From assembly GCA_000688615.1 (NCBI GenBank), contig JHVA01000001.1, positions 1,860,001 through 1,924,000 on the forward strand: DNA of 64,000 nt, read 5' to 3'. Position 1 is the stretch's first letter. Each line of letters opens with the position of its first letter. The notes under the pieces are model-generated. The model saw only the letters and a program-made list of their open reading frames with translations. It searched no databases and was not told the origin of the DNA. Position numbers and translations under genes: made by a program. This DNA comes from Acidobacteriaceae bacterium KBS 146. GTDB taxonomy: Bacteria > Acidobacteriota > Terriglobia > Terriglobales > Acidobacteriaceae. Below, piece by piece: positions 25,908-34,052 of the stretch.

Positions 25908-27461
25908 TTATGCTCGAGCGGAAGTATCTTTTACCCTGTCGCAGATCATCTGCACAGCCCGCCTTCCGCTCAACGCCGCACCTTCCTGCCAACCGACGAC
26001 ATGGCTGGTGTGATCCCCGGCAAAGAAGATTGGGCCATCCGGCTGAGTGAGGATGTCATAGTCGGCTTGCGGAGTCTGACCGATCCAGGAACCTTCGTTC
26101 CACTTAATGTGCTTCCAACCACAGAAGATCGGCTTTTCGAGTTCTTTGCCGTGGCCGGGATGCAACTTCTCGATAGAGGCGCGCGAGGCTTCAAACTTTT
26201 GCTCGATCGTCATTTGATCAAAGCCGCCCATGGCTTCATCCATGTAACCGGAGACGATGATGCCCCGCTCGGAGAACATGGAGGCGCTGGGATACCAGAT
26301 TGGGCTCGGTCCTTGTGCGAGAAACGAAAGGCCGCCGTAGATGTTGTAATCAGTCTCCCAGAAACGTCGTGACTCCCATGGCACCTTACAAGACCCGCGA
26401 TAGGAGGCGCCGCCACGATCGACCGCCCCGCGATGCGCAGGATCGAGATCGGCCTTGATCTTCTTCAGGATGGTCAAAGGCATCGCACATACGGCGTAGT
26501 CAGCTTCGATCGTTTTGCCGCTGCCGTAGGTCACGCGAACCCCTTTGGCTGTTTTTGCAATCTCGGTTACCGGAGCATCGTAGACGACTACCGGCCCAAG
26601 AGCCTTTGCAAATGCAATCGAGATCTGCTGCATGCCATTGATCGGCTGGAACATCGTCGCCTGCCAGTCCCATGCCTCTTCGTAAAGCTCAGCACTCCAG
26701 AAGTTAGCGTCCAGCAGTTCGGGAAGAGTCAACGGGTGGTCATCAACGATCATCGTCTGCGGGCCAGCCCCAGGATAACGCTTGATGTCAGCCCGATCAG
26801 ATCCCACGTATTTTCCGCCCTTATCAAGAGGCCCATAAACTTTCAGCACATCGGTCATTCGCTGCCGGTCTTCCGAGGTAAGCTCCTGATCGAGAGCCCC
26901 GCCAGCAATCGCTTTCGAAAGGAGTTCACTCAGCTGTCCACGAGTGTCGTTGATCGCCTTACGCTGACATATCGCTTTGCCGCCATTGACTTTGTCGTTC
27001 TGAAGCAGCGTCGAACGCGAGGTATTGACCTCGACCTCGAGAGGAACCTTCAATTCCCGACAGTAACCGAGCATCGTGCCATGCACGGATGGCAGCCGCG
27101 CAGGTCCCATGTTCTGATAAAGCCCTTCACTCCAGGTGATTGGTTGCTTCGTACCATCAACGAACTCCACAACATCGCCGTTTCTCGCGCTCCAGGCACG
27201 ACCGCCTGGACGATGGCGCGCCTCAAGCAGAGTGACGTCGTATCCCAGCTTTTTCGCCTCGTAAGCAGTGGTCAGGCCCGCAACTCCGCCGCCCATAACA
27301 ACGAGTTTTATTCCCTTGCCTGCTCTCTCTGCCGCCGCGATCGGCTCGGCCGCAGTCGCCTTCATCGGCATCAGTCCTAACGACTGCATGGTTGCAAACG
27401 CAGCACTGTACCCGCCAGCCTGCCCTACACGCATCAGAAAATCGCGCCTGGTGATTCCCAT
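25908..27461 (-). CDS. Tat-exported flavin amine/L-amino-acid oxidase
   Basis: FAD-dependent oxidase of the monoamine/L-amino-acid oxidase family (517 aa). These enzymes oxidise amines or amino acids to imines with release of hydrogen peroxide. A twin-arginine signal (MGITRRDFLMRVGQAGG) is followed by the FAD dinucleotide-binding motif VVMGGGVAGLTTAYEAKKLG and the ELEAR-like LLEARHRPGGRAWS. C-terminal FAD contacts are also visible: PIFFAGDHTSHVVGWQEGA. The ATG at 27461 keeps the RR motif near the N-terminus and has GAGG 9 nt upstream. RidA follows on the same strand. The substrate is not certain: bacterial and fungal L-amino-acid oxidases and polyamine oxidases share this fold. Confidence 0.85.
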   Translation of the reverse strand: MGITRRDFLMRVGQAGGYSAAFATMQSLGLMPMKATAAEPIAAAERAGKGIKLVVMGGGVAGLTTAYEAKKLGYDVTLLEARHRPGGRAWSARNGDVVEFVDGTKQPITWSEGLYQNMGPARLPSVHGTMLGYCRELKVPLEVEVNTSRSTLLQNDKVNGGKAICQRKAINDTRGQLSELLSKAIAGGALDQELTSEDRQRMTDVLKVYGPLDKGGKYVGSDRADIKRYPGAGPQTMIVDDHPLTLPELLDANFWSAELYEEAWDWQATMFQPINGMQQISIAFAKALGPVVVYDAPVTEIAKTAKGVRVTYGSGKTIEADYAVCAMPLTILKKIKADLDPAHRGAVDRGGASYRGSCKVPWESRRFWETDYNIYGGLSFLAQGPSPIWYPSASMFSERGIIVSGYMDEAMGGFDQMTIEQKFEASRASIEKLHPGHGKELEKPIFCGWKHIKWNEGSWIGQTPQADYDILTQPDGPIFFAGDHTSHVVGWQEGAALSGRRAVQMICDRVKDTSARA

Positions 27462-27804
27462 TGAAAGACACCTCGCCCTGGAAGGATTTGCTATCAACTC
27501 CACTTATCGCCAGTGAAGTTGAAAGTTCTGGATTGTAAAGAGATGGAGCTTCGCCTGAGAGGCGTCGTGGCCCAGTCGCGAAGAACTACATGGATTCGAG
27601 TAGCTGTAACCTCAATTTACCGTAACTCTTCCCGAGCTCGCTACCAGGTTTTTCACTCTTAGTCACAGATCTCGCACTTTTATGCGATCGCTCTCCTGAT
27701 TTGTAATCACGTAAGCGACACCTCCTTGGCAAAGAACATGGTGCCTAGGAGTACCCCGGTCAGCGATCAACGAAGTGCCTACGTTCTGTCTCCGTAGACG
27801 CCGA
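27462..27804. other. Intergenic region upstream of the flavin oxidase
   Basis: About 340 bp between the oxidase start and the asnB stop. No coding frame, tRNA or convincing terminator was found. It must contain the promoter for the oxidase-RidA pair, but I could not assign -35/-10 boxes. Confidence 0.5.
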
Positions 27805-29670
27805 TCAAGCAGCAGTCGGAGGATCATCTGCCTCAGCTATCTCTTTAAGCTCCCCAACAGGACTCGTCCAGAGCCTTCCATATACAAACTTTGCCCAATG
27901 TCGAAGGCCGCGCTCGGGAGTGGCCTGCATCCATTCGCGCACAGGAACCGAAAAACCACTCTTTGGCCTGTTCACAATCTCCGCAGGTAGCGGCTTCTTC
28001 AACGCATGGACCATGGTCGATTTACGGGGAGATACCTTGCTGGCTCTCAAAGGCGCCAGCTTCCTCAGCAAGGCCATATCCACAAACGGAACCCTGATCT
28101 CAAGGGAATGTGCCATACCTGCCCAGTCCGCATCGCGTAACAGCTGGGAACGCATATAGAAGCTCATCTCCAGAGCGGAGACGCGCAAAAAATCTCGCTG
28201 CTCTTGGGAGATGCCTGAGAGATTCACTAACGGCTGCACCAAAGCATTCATATGTCCGATCGATCCGAGTTCCTGCCATCCTTGCCGCACCATCTCCGGA
28301 TCTAAAAACCGAGCCAGTTCCCATGGCATAAACAGGCCCCTGCGTAGCAGGTAGGCACCTCCCCACGATCCGCCGTATTCGATAAGGCTGGCGTATTTAG
28401 GGGATGTAAACCGGCGAGCAAGAGGTGCGGTGATCACATGCCAGGCACGTGCAAGCGACGGGATCGAATTAATGGCGCTCACAGTACGAACCGTTGGAGG
28501 GATCTGCCGAAAACTCGGATACCCTCCGAAGAGTTCGTCGCCTCCCAAACCGCTGAGTGCCACTTTAAAACCGCGCTGATGAGCTAACCAGCTTATGAAA
28601 TATACATTTACTCCGTCGATCGTCGGCTGGTCCATGTGTTGCAGCAACCTGTCCCGCTGTTCCACAAATCTCGCCTGATCGATAAATTCCACATCGTGGG
28701 GCAATCCATATTGCTTTGCTACTTTGGCGGCTAAAGTGGTTTCATCCTGCGGGGTGCCTCGCAAGAGATCGAAGCCCAGGGTCAGCGCTTCAACCGGATT
28801 GCCACTTTCCGACGCAAGAGACGCAATCACTCCCGAGTCGACACCTGCAGACAGGAAGACGCCTACGGGCACGTCTGCGATCTCGTGCATGCGCACGCTC
28901 TCCTCGAGAGCATCGTGCAGACGAGCGTTGCATTCGGACTGATTTGTCGGAACTTCGTCCCAGTTGAACTGCGTGAAGGTTCCTGCAGGAGAGGCAAACT
29001 GCCTCGGTTCAGAGACCTTGCCCTTCCCTGCGACGAGCCAGGTACCGCTCGGAAGACATCGGATGCCTCTATACAGCGTGAACGGCTCCGGCACAGAACC
29101 CCACACGAAAAATCCCACGTGGCCTGCGCTCTGTTCTCGCAGGTCGACTCCAGGCGCTTCGAGCAGCGCCTTTACCTGGGAGGCAAAATATAGACAGCCA
29201 TTGCCTTCCGCGTAATAAAGAGGCTTTATGCCAAACGGATCTCGAGCCAGGAAAAGCTGCTGGGCTTCCTCGTCCCAAATGCCAAAGGCATACATCCCGC
29301 GCAGTCGCCCGAGCATAAGGGGCCCGTACTCTGCGAACATCTGTAACAACACTTCTGTATCCCCGGTCGTTACAAATCGGCGGCCTTTTTCTTCGAGGCC
29401 GCGGCGAAGCTCTTGATAGTTATAGATTTCCCCGTTGAATACGATCGTATAGCGCTGATCTGCTGTGTGCATCGGTTGGTTGGACCGGGGGTCCAGATCG
29501 ATGATTGAGAGGCGACGATGTCCCAAACCCACGTTCGTTTGAGGAGAAATCCACTGGCCCTGGGCATCAGGACCTCGATCTACCATCTTATTCGTGATCT
29601 CCACAAGACACCGCGTCAGATCCGATTGATACGTGGTGCTCAACACCAACAGCCCTGCAATGCCGCACAT
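27805..29670 (-). CDS. asnB: Asparagine synthetase (glutamine-hydrolysing)
   Basis: ATP-dependent conversion of aspartate to asparagine using glutamine amide nitrogen. The ATG at 29670 gives MCGIAGLLV, placing the catalytic Cys2 of the class-II glutaminase domain at the N-terminus, and GGAG lies 7 nt upstream; the longer frame would bury it. Glutaminase motifs RGPDAQG, GHRRLSIIDL and FNGEIYNYQELR are clear. The synthetase domain has the PP-loop variant LSAGVDSG and ALSGLGGDELFGGYP. At 621 residues it is longer than E. coli AsnB (554), like the AsnB paralogues often found with polysaccharide genes. It stands alone here. Confidence 0.92.
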   Translation of the reverse strand: MCGIAGLLVLSTTYQSDLTRCLVEITNKMVDRGPDAQGQWISPQTNVGLGHRRLSIIDLDPRSNQPMHTADQRYTIVFNGEIYNYQELRRGLEEKGRRFVTTGDTEVLLQMFAEYGPLMLGRLRGMYAFGIWDEEAQQLFLARDPFGIKPLYYAEGNGCLYFASQVKALLEAPGVDLREQSAGHVGFFVWGSVPEPFTLYRGIRCLPSGTWLVAGKGKVSEPRQFASPAGTFTQFNWDEVPTNQSECNARLHDALEESVRMHEIADVPVGVFLSAGVDSGVIASLASESGNPVEALTLGFDLLRGTPQDETTLAAKVAKQYGLPHDVEFIDQARFVEQRDRLLQHMDQPTIDGVNVYFISWLAHQRGFKVALSGLGGDELFGGYPSFRQIPPTVRTVSAINSIPSLARAWHVITAPLARRFTSPKYASLIEYGGSWGGAYLLRRGLFMPWELARFLDPEMVRQGWQELGSIGHMNALVQPLVNLSGISQEQRDFLRVSALEMSFYMRSQLLRDADWAGMAHSLEIRVPFVDMALLRKLAPLRASKVSPRKSTMVHALKKPLPAEIVNRPKSGFSVPVREWMQATPERGLRHWAKFVYGRLWTSPVGELKEIAEADDPPTAA

Positions 29671-30293
29671 GGGATACTCCATTGATTCCCGGCAATGAGG
29701 AAACCGAGGCCCGGGGAGGTTCAAGGCGGACTATACGATTTCGTTTTTTGGGAAAACAGAATAAAGAACCATTGATTACCAAAGAGTATGAATCTCTCGC
29801 CGGCCGCGATTACCCAATGATTTCGACAGCATTTGTTGTTTGCTCCACATTCGTGGCTTCTATTGATCGTGGTTTGTTGGGCTTGACCGGTCCGTGAGGC
29901 TGGAGCTCAGTTCCTTTGGGTAACCGAGGAGACATAAAGGAATGATGAGAGGCACATCAATGCGCTACGTGAGGAAATATCTCGGAAGCACCGTCCGCCT
30001 GCGTCACGAGATACGATTCGTCCACTCCCATGACAGCCCGGGCTACGACAACGGCACCACTTGAAACCAGCTTTCTGTGGGAGCGGATCTGATTTATAAG
30101 TTCTGGCGATAAGAGGTACGTACGAACGCAAGGATGTCCTCACTCAACAACGAGAACGCCATTCCGTTTTACTTATTAGGCTCGCCTTTGAATCAAATGA
30201 GAGGACTTTGCGCTGTGCGGCGGAAGATCTCACAGCGAGAATTTAGTGGGAATCTCATAGACAGTCCGGCTAGGCATCAAGCTGGCACGCAGC
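29671..30293. other. Gene-poor stretch upstream of the integrase remnant
   Basis: About 620 bp with only short, poorly formed frames. The minus-strand frame at 29907-30143 looks like chance (Cys/Arg/Ser-rich, no domain). In another frame there is a 50-codon open stretch ending near 29958 that includes VVVARAVMGVDESYLVTQ; it has no start codon at its beginning and could be a decayed gene. AT content is higher than in neighbouring genes. The stretch probably represents remains of a lost accessory insertion. Confidence 0.45.
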
Positions 30294-30380
30294 CGAAAAG
30301 ACATTCGCACTGTCGCCCACCTGATGGCACATGCGACAATTCAAATGACGATAAGGTACAGCTCATTTAGCACCAGAGCA
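30294..30380 (+). pseudogene. Tyrosine recombinase (integrase) C-terminal remnant
   Basis: The frame reads RKDIRTVAHLMAHATIQMT then IRYSSFST. This matches the C-terminal catalytic end of tyrosine recombinases, whose usual pattern is D-[LI]-RTVxELMGHxTIQMTxRYxHL. The box II His (codon 30330-30332) and the nucleophilic Tyr (30357-30359) are still readable, but the Gly of the GH pair has become Ala, and no upstream domain is present in any frame. It lies ~140 bp before a tRNA-Leu gene, a common neighbourhood for integrases. The identification rests on motif recognition, not alignment. Confidence 0.6.
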
Positions 30381-30516
30381 CTATCGGAAAGCGGCCCACC
30401 GGTTCGTTTCGGATGTCGCGCGGCCCCATCGGCGACCGATGATATAACTAAGAGCGGCCAAAGTAATAAATCCTACGAAGTAAACCTAATGACATCAACA
30501 TTATTATGAAACGAAT

Positions 30517-30601
30517 GCGAAAGTGGCGAAATTGGCAGACGCACCAGACTTAGGATCTGGCGGGGAAACCCGTGGGGGTTCAAGTCCCCCCTTTCGCACC
30601 A
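30517..30601 (+). tRNA. tRNA-Leu (anticodon UAG)
   Basis: The 85-nt sequence folds as a class II tRNA. The acceptor stem GCGAAAG pairs with CTTTCGC, followed by A and an encoded CCA. The D arm contains AAATTGGCAGACGC. The anticodon stem CCAGA/TCTGG carries loop CTTAGGA (anticodon TAG). There is a long variable arm (CGGGGAAACCCG) and the T arm is GGGGGTTCAAGTCCCCC. A TAG anticodon and long variable arm identify leucine. An integrase remnant lies just upstream. Confidence 0.97.
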
Positions 30602-30630
30602 AATTTTTAGAAAGCGATTTATAGACGTAT

Positions 30631-30939
30631 ATGAGCCAGCCTAAGCCCAACCCGGAACCCAAGCTCAATCTCTCGACCACGCCTGACTATCGCGAAGGGT
30701 ACGCTAACAGCGTGCAGGTTCGCATGTCCGTTTGGGATTTCCAGCTGGTCTTCGGAACCATGAGCCAGGATGTTCCCGACGAGCTTACGGTCAAAAACTT
30801 CCAGGGGATCTACCTTAGCCCCCAGCAAGCCAAGGCGCTGCTAAATGTGCTTGGCCATAATCTTTCTCAATACGAGCAGACCTTCGGAACGATCGCTCTT
30901 GATCAACAACTTCCTCAGGCCGGCGGTCCCGTCCATTAA
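30631..30939 (+). CDS. DUF3467-family protein
   Basis: Small soluble protein (102 aa). An N-terminal Pro/Lys-rich tail precedes the DUF3467 pattern YANSVQVRMSVWDFQLVFG and later SPQQAKALLNVLGHNLSQYE. The family is widespread, short and of unknown function. It starts 29 bp after the tRNA and is followed 7 bp later by a GT39-like membrane protein, with which it may be co-transcribed. No signal peptide or membrane segment. Confidence 0.85.
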   Translation: MSQPKPNPEPKLNLSTTPDYREGYANSVQVRMSVWDFQLVFGTMSQDVPDELTVKNFQGIYLSPQQAKALLNVLGHNLSQYEQTFGTIALDQQLPQAGGPVH

Positions 30940-30946
30940 GTGACGC

Positions 30947-32527
30947 GTGCGATCCTCTCCGAATCTACGCCGCGCTCCAGCCAAGTTCTCTTCCGGACTG
31001 CTCTTTCCGTTGTTTTTTGCGGCTCTCTACCTTAGCCACATTACCCTGCTTCGTCTGCCATACTTTTGGGACGAGGCCGGATACTACATCCCGGCGGCGT
31101 GGGACTTCTTTCGCACCGGTTCCCTGATTCCCCAGACAACTCTGTCCAATGCGCATCCTCCATTGCCGTCGATTTTGCTGGCAGCATGGTGGCACCTTTC
31201 AGGATTCGTCGTCAGCGGAACGCGAACTCTTGTGGTGATGGTCGCAGCCGCAGCCCTCGTGGCGGTCTTCCATCTTGCGAGATCGCTCAGCAATACACCT
31301 GCCGCGATCGCGACGGTCCTGCTCACCGGCCTCTATCCAATCTGGTTTGCGCAGAGTACGCTGGCTCACGCCGATATCTTCGCCGCAGCATTCACGCTGT
31401 GGGCGCTGGCTCTTTACCTGGAGCCCGGTGCAGATAATCAGATTCTGACCTCAGGGCTGTTCTCCTTTGCGGCGCTCTCGAAAGAAACGGCTATCGTCAC
31501 GCCGCTCGCCCTGACAGGCTTTCAAGTCTTTCTCTTCCTCCGTTCGCGCAATCCGGCCCAGCGGCGGTCGCATCTGCTTTGGGTTGTATCGCTGCTGTCG
31601 CCGTTGTTTCCGCTCGTTGCCTGGTACGCCTACCACCGCTATCGCACAGGATTTATCTTCGGCAATCCCGAATTTCTTCGCTACAACGCCACAGCAAATC
31701 TCGATCCGGCACGCATCCTGCTTTCGCTCTGGCATCGGCTTCTTCATCTGGCCACACACATGAACATGTACGTTCCGGTCGTGTGCACTGTTGCCGCAGT
31801 CTTCGTTCCGCTAAAAGCCGCTGCACCGGCAGGGCTATCTCGAAGAACTTTGGCAACAATTCTTACAGTCCTCGGCGCAAATTGGATCGCCTTTTCGGTG
31901 TTGGGGGGAGCGCTGCTGACCCGTTATCTGCTGCCGATGTACCCACTGGTATTGTTTTTGTGTGTCGTCACGTGGCAGCGGCATCTCCAGAGATGGTGGC
32001 TACTTGCCGGACTCAGCTGCGCCGCCTTTCTTGCGGGCATCTGGATCAATCCTCCCTACGCCTTTGCACCGGAAGACAACCTCACCTACCGCGATATGAT
32101 CGTCCTTCACCAACAGGCGATCTCACTGATCGAACATCGTTACCCCCAGGCAACGGTCCTTACCGCATGGCCAGCAAGCGCAGAGCTTACACGGCCCGAA
32201 CTCGGTTATATCCATAACCCCGTCAAGGTCGTCTCCCTGCAGAACTTCGCGATGGATCAGATGGCGCGGGCCGCGCAGGATCCTGGCGCCTACGACACTG
32301 CTCTGGTCTTCTCCACCAAGTGGGAACCGCCATCCAACCATCTCAATCTCAGCAAGCCGAATCGGAATTCCGATTCGAAGTACTTCGATTTCCACCACGA
32401 CCTTTCTCCATCCGAAGCAGCTGCGTTTCTCCACGGCGAAATCGTCTGGCAGGCCAGGCGCAAGGGAGAGTGGGCTGCCGTGCTCCGCTTCCCCCGCGCG
32501 ATGAATGCTTCCCTGGTCTTGCCCTAG
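30947..32527 (+). CDS. GT39-like integral-membrane glycosyltransferase
   Basis: Polytopic membrane protein (526 aa) of the dolichyl/undecaprenyl-phosphate-mannose (PMT/ArnT) superfamily. The first loop carries LPYFWDEAGYYIPAAWDFF, the D-E site typical of the GT-C active site, then AHPPLPSILLAAWW. About ten hydrophobic helices follow, and a soluble C-terminal domain of ~130 residues. The GTG start at 30947 lacks a clear ribosome-binding site and lies 7 bp after the DUF3467 stop, so translational coupling is possible. It likely transfers a sugar from a polyprenyl carrier to lipid or protein in the periplasm. The specificity is unknown. Confidence 0.8.
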   Translation: MRSSPNLRRAPAKFSSGLLFPLFFAALYLSHITLLRLPYFWDEAGYYIPAAWDFFRTGSLIPQTTLSNAHPPLPSILLAAWWHLSGFVVSGTRTLVVMVAAAALVAVFHLARSLSNTPAAIATVLLTGLYPIWFAQSTLAHADIFAAAFTLWALALYLEPGADNQILTSGLFSFAALSKETAIVTPLALTGFQVFLFLRSRNPAQRRSHLLWVVSLLSPLFPLVAWYAYHRYRTGFIFGNPEFLRYNATANLDPARILLSLWHRLLHLATHMNMYVPVVCTVAAVFVPLKAAAPAGLSRRTLATILTVLGANWIAFSVLGGALLTRYLLPMYPLVLFLCVVTWQRHLQRWWLLAGLSCAAFLAGIWINPPYAFAPEDNLTYRDMIVLHQQAISLIEHRYPQATVLTAWPASAELTRPELGYIHNPVKVVSLQNFAMDQMARAAQDPGAYDTALVFSTKWEPPSNHLNLSKPNRNSDSKYFDFHHDLSPSEAAAFLHGEIVWQARRKGEWAAVLRFPRAMNASLVLP

Positions 32528-32536
32528 TCCAGATCG

Positions 32537-33883
32537 TTATTTTGTTGCGTTTTCGGTCAGGATGCTGCTCAGAGGCTTCCCGTCGATATTTTCCAGGTGG
32601 ATGTTAAGTAGGCTCGCGATCGTGGGAGCCACCGCAACATTTTCGAACGCGGGAATCTCCCCTTTCCTCGCGATTCCTGCGCCTGACGCGATGAAGATTG
32701 CTTTCATCAGAGGCTCCGTATTTGGGTAGCCGTGAGCCCCGGCTTCCTTCGTCTCAGTCACCGCCTCTGGGGAGTTGTCCCCGGCAAAGGAAAAACCATT
32801 GGCCGCATACACCAGCAGGTCAGGTCCTTGATCGGTGTCCTTCGGGGTTGGCCATCCTTGCTGCGCAGCCTCCGTCGGTGTAAGAACAGCACGAACGCCC
32901 GGCTTCCCCGCAAAGGCAGCCATTAGAGCAGCAGTCGATTCCACAGTGGCATGGTTCTGATAAATCAAAGCGAACCCTCCTTCTGGAATACAGAACGCGG
33001 GGTTATCCGCCGAAGTCCCTTGCAGTCCTGCCTGACGCAGTAAAACATTGCCGTTGATATGTTTGAAGACGCTCTGCTGGCCGTGGTCGGAGACAATGAG
33101 GAACGTGGTCCGGTCCAGATCACCCGCCTCGCGAACAGCGTCGACGATGTCTTTCACGCGGTCATCCAGAAATGCGATTGTATTTTTTCCTGAGTCGTTT
33201 CCAAAGCCCGTCTTGTGTTCAATTCCGTCCAATGCAAGCAGATGAAACAGCAGCAGATCGGGGTGGTGCTTACGAATGATGTCGATCGCGGCCTGTGTAT
33301 AGATTCGATCCCTCCAGGCCTGAGACGGCTTGCCGAAATTCTGGAGATCTTCACGGCTCACCATTCCCTGTACCACAAGATCGCGCTCGATCGGGCCGTC
33401 CGGATCGGGCTTCTCGGCGAATCGCCATGTGATTCCGTCTGCTTTCATGACCGCAACCCAATCCACCTCTGCCGTTGTCAGGCCGGCTTTGTGGGCGGCG
33501 TCATAAACCGTCGGCACGGCTACCAGCCGTGACTTGGGCGCTTCCGCATCGATCTTCGGTTGCGCATCGGTCCGCTGATTGACGATCAAGCCATTGACGA
33601 TGACATGATGCTTGCTCGCGTTCACACCGGTGACCATCGATGTGTGGTTGGGCCAGGTCACGGTCGGATTGATGGGGAGCATCGCAGCCGCATAGGATCC
33701 CTCTCGCATCATCCTGCGGAGCGTTGGCGCCGGAAGATGGGGATCGTGCAGACTCTCTGCACCAAAGGCATCCAGGCTGATTACAACGACTTTTCGGGAG
33801 TGTTCTCCTCCCGGCCGCTGCGCAACCATAGGCAGCCCCAGACAAGCCGCCAAAGCACCTGCTCCAATCCAACGAAACATCAT
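32537..33883 (-). CDS. Exported nucleotide pyrophosphatase/phosphodiesterase (alkaline phosphatase superfamily)
   Basis: Signal peptide (FRWIGAGALAACLGLPMVAQ) followed by a type I phosphodiesterase domain (448 aa). The two-metal site can be traced: VVVISLDAFG (Asp), PTVTWPNHTSMVTG (Thr nucleophile), LLALDGIEHKTG (Asp and His), FLIVSDHGQQ (Asp-His) and AGAHGYPN (His). These enzymes cleave nucleotide or lipid-headgroup phosphodiesters in the periplasm. The ATG at 33883 has GGAGGAG 7 nt upstream; a second ATG follows immediately. It is convergent with the GT39-like gene (9 bp apart) and divergent from the TPR protein. Confidence 0.88.
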   Translation of the reverse strand: MMFRWIGAGALAACLGLPMVAQRPGGEHSRKVVVISLDAFGAESLHDPHLPAPTLRRMMREGSYAAAMLPINPTVTWPNHTSMVTGVNASKHHVIVNGLIVNQRTDAQPKIDAEAPKSRLVAVPTVYDAAHKAGLTTAEVDWVAVMKADGITWRFAEKPDPDGPIERDLVVQGMVSREDLQNFGKPSQAWRDRIYTQAAIDIIRKHHPDLLLFHLLALDGIEHKTGFGNDSGKNTIAFLDDRVKDIVDAVREAGDLDRTTFLIVSDHGQQSVFKHINGNVLLRQAGLQGTSADNPAFCIPEGGFALIYQNHATVESTAALMAAFAGKPGVRAVLTPTEAAQQGWPTPKDTDQGPDLLVYAANGFSFAGDNSPEAVTETKEAGAHGYPNTEPLMKAIFIASGAGIARKGEIPAFENVAVAPTIASLLNIHLENIDGKPLSSILTENATK

Positions 33884-34052
33884 CCGTTTTCTCCTCCAAT
33901 TGATTATCGGGAGCACGTGCTCTCTTTTACCGCGCACCGCTCGCAAATGAATCTGCGCCTTGAAGGTTACCAGCCACCCATTGACCGAGGATGCTGACTT
34001 CCATCGATTTAGCAGGCCACGAACTCTCCCAGGAACGCTCTATACTCAAGCT

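Noticed and set aside
34041-34050. ACTCAAG half-site resembling the HspR HAIR element
   Set aside because: No matching CTTGAGT half at the required 7-bp spacing upstream.
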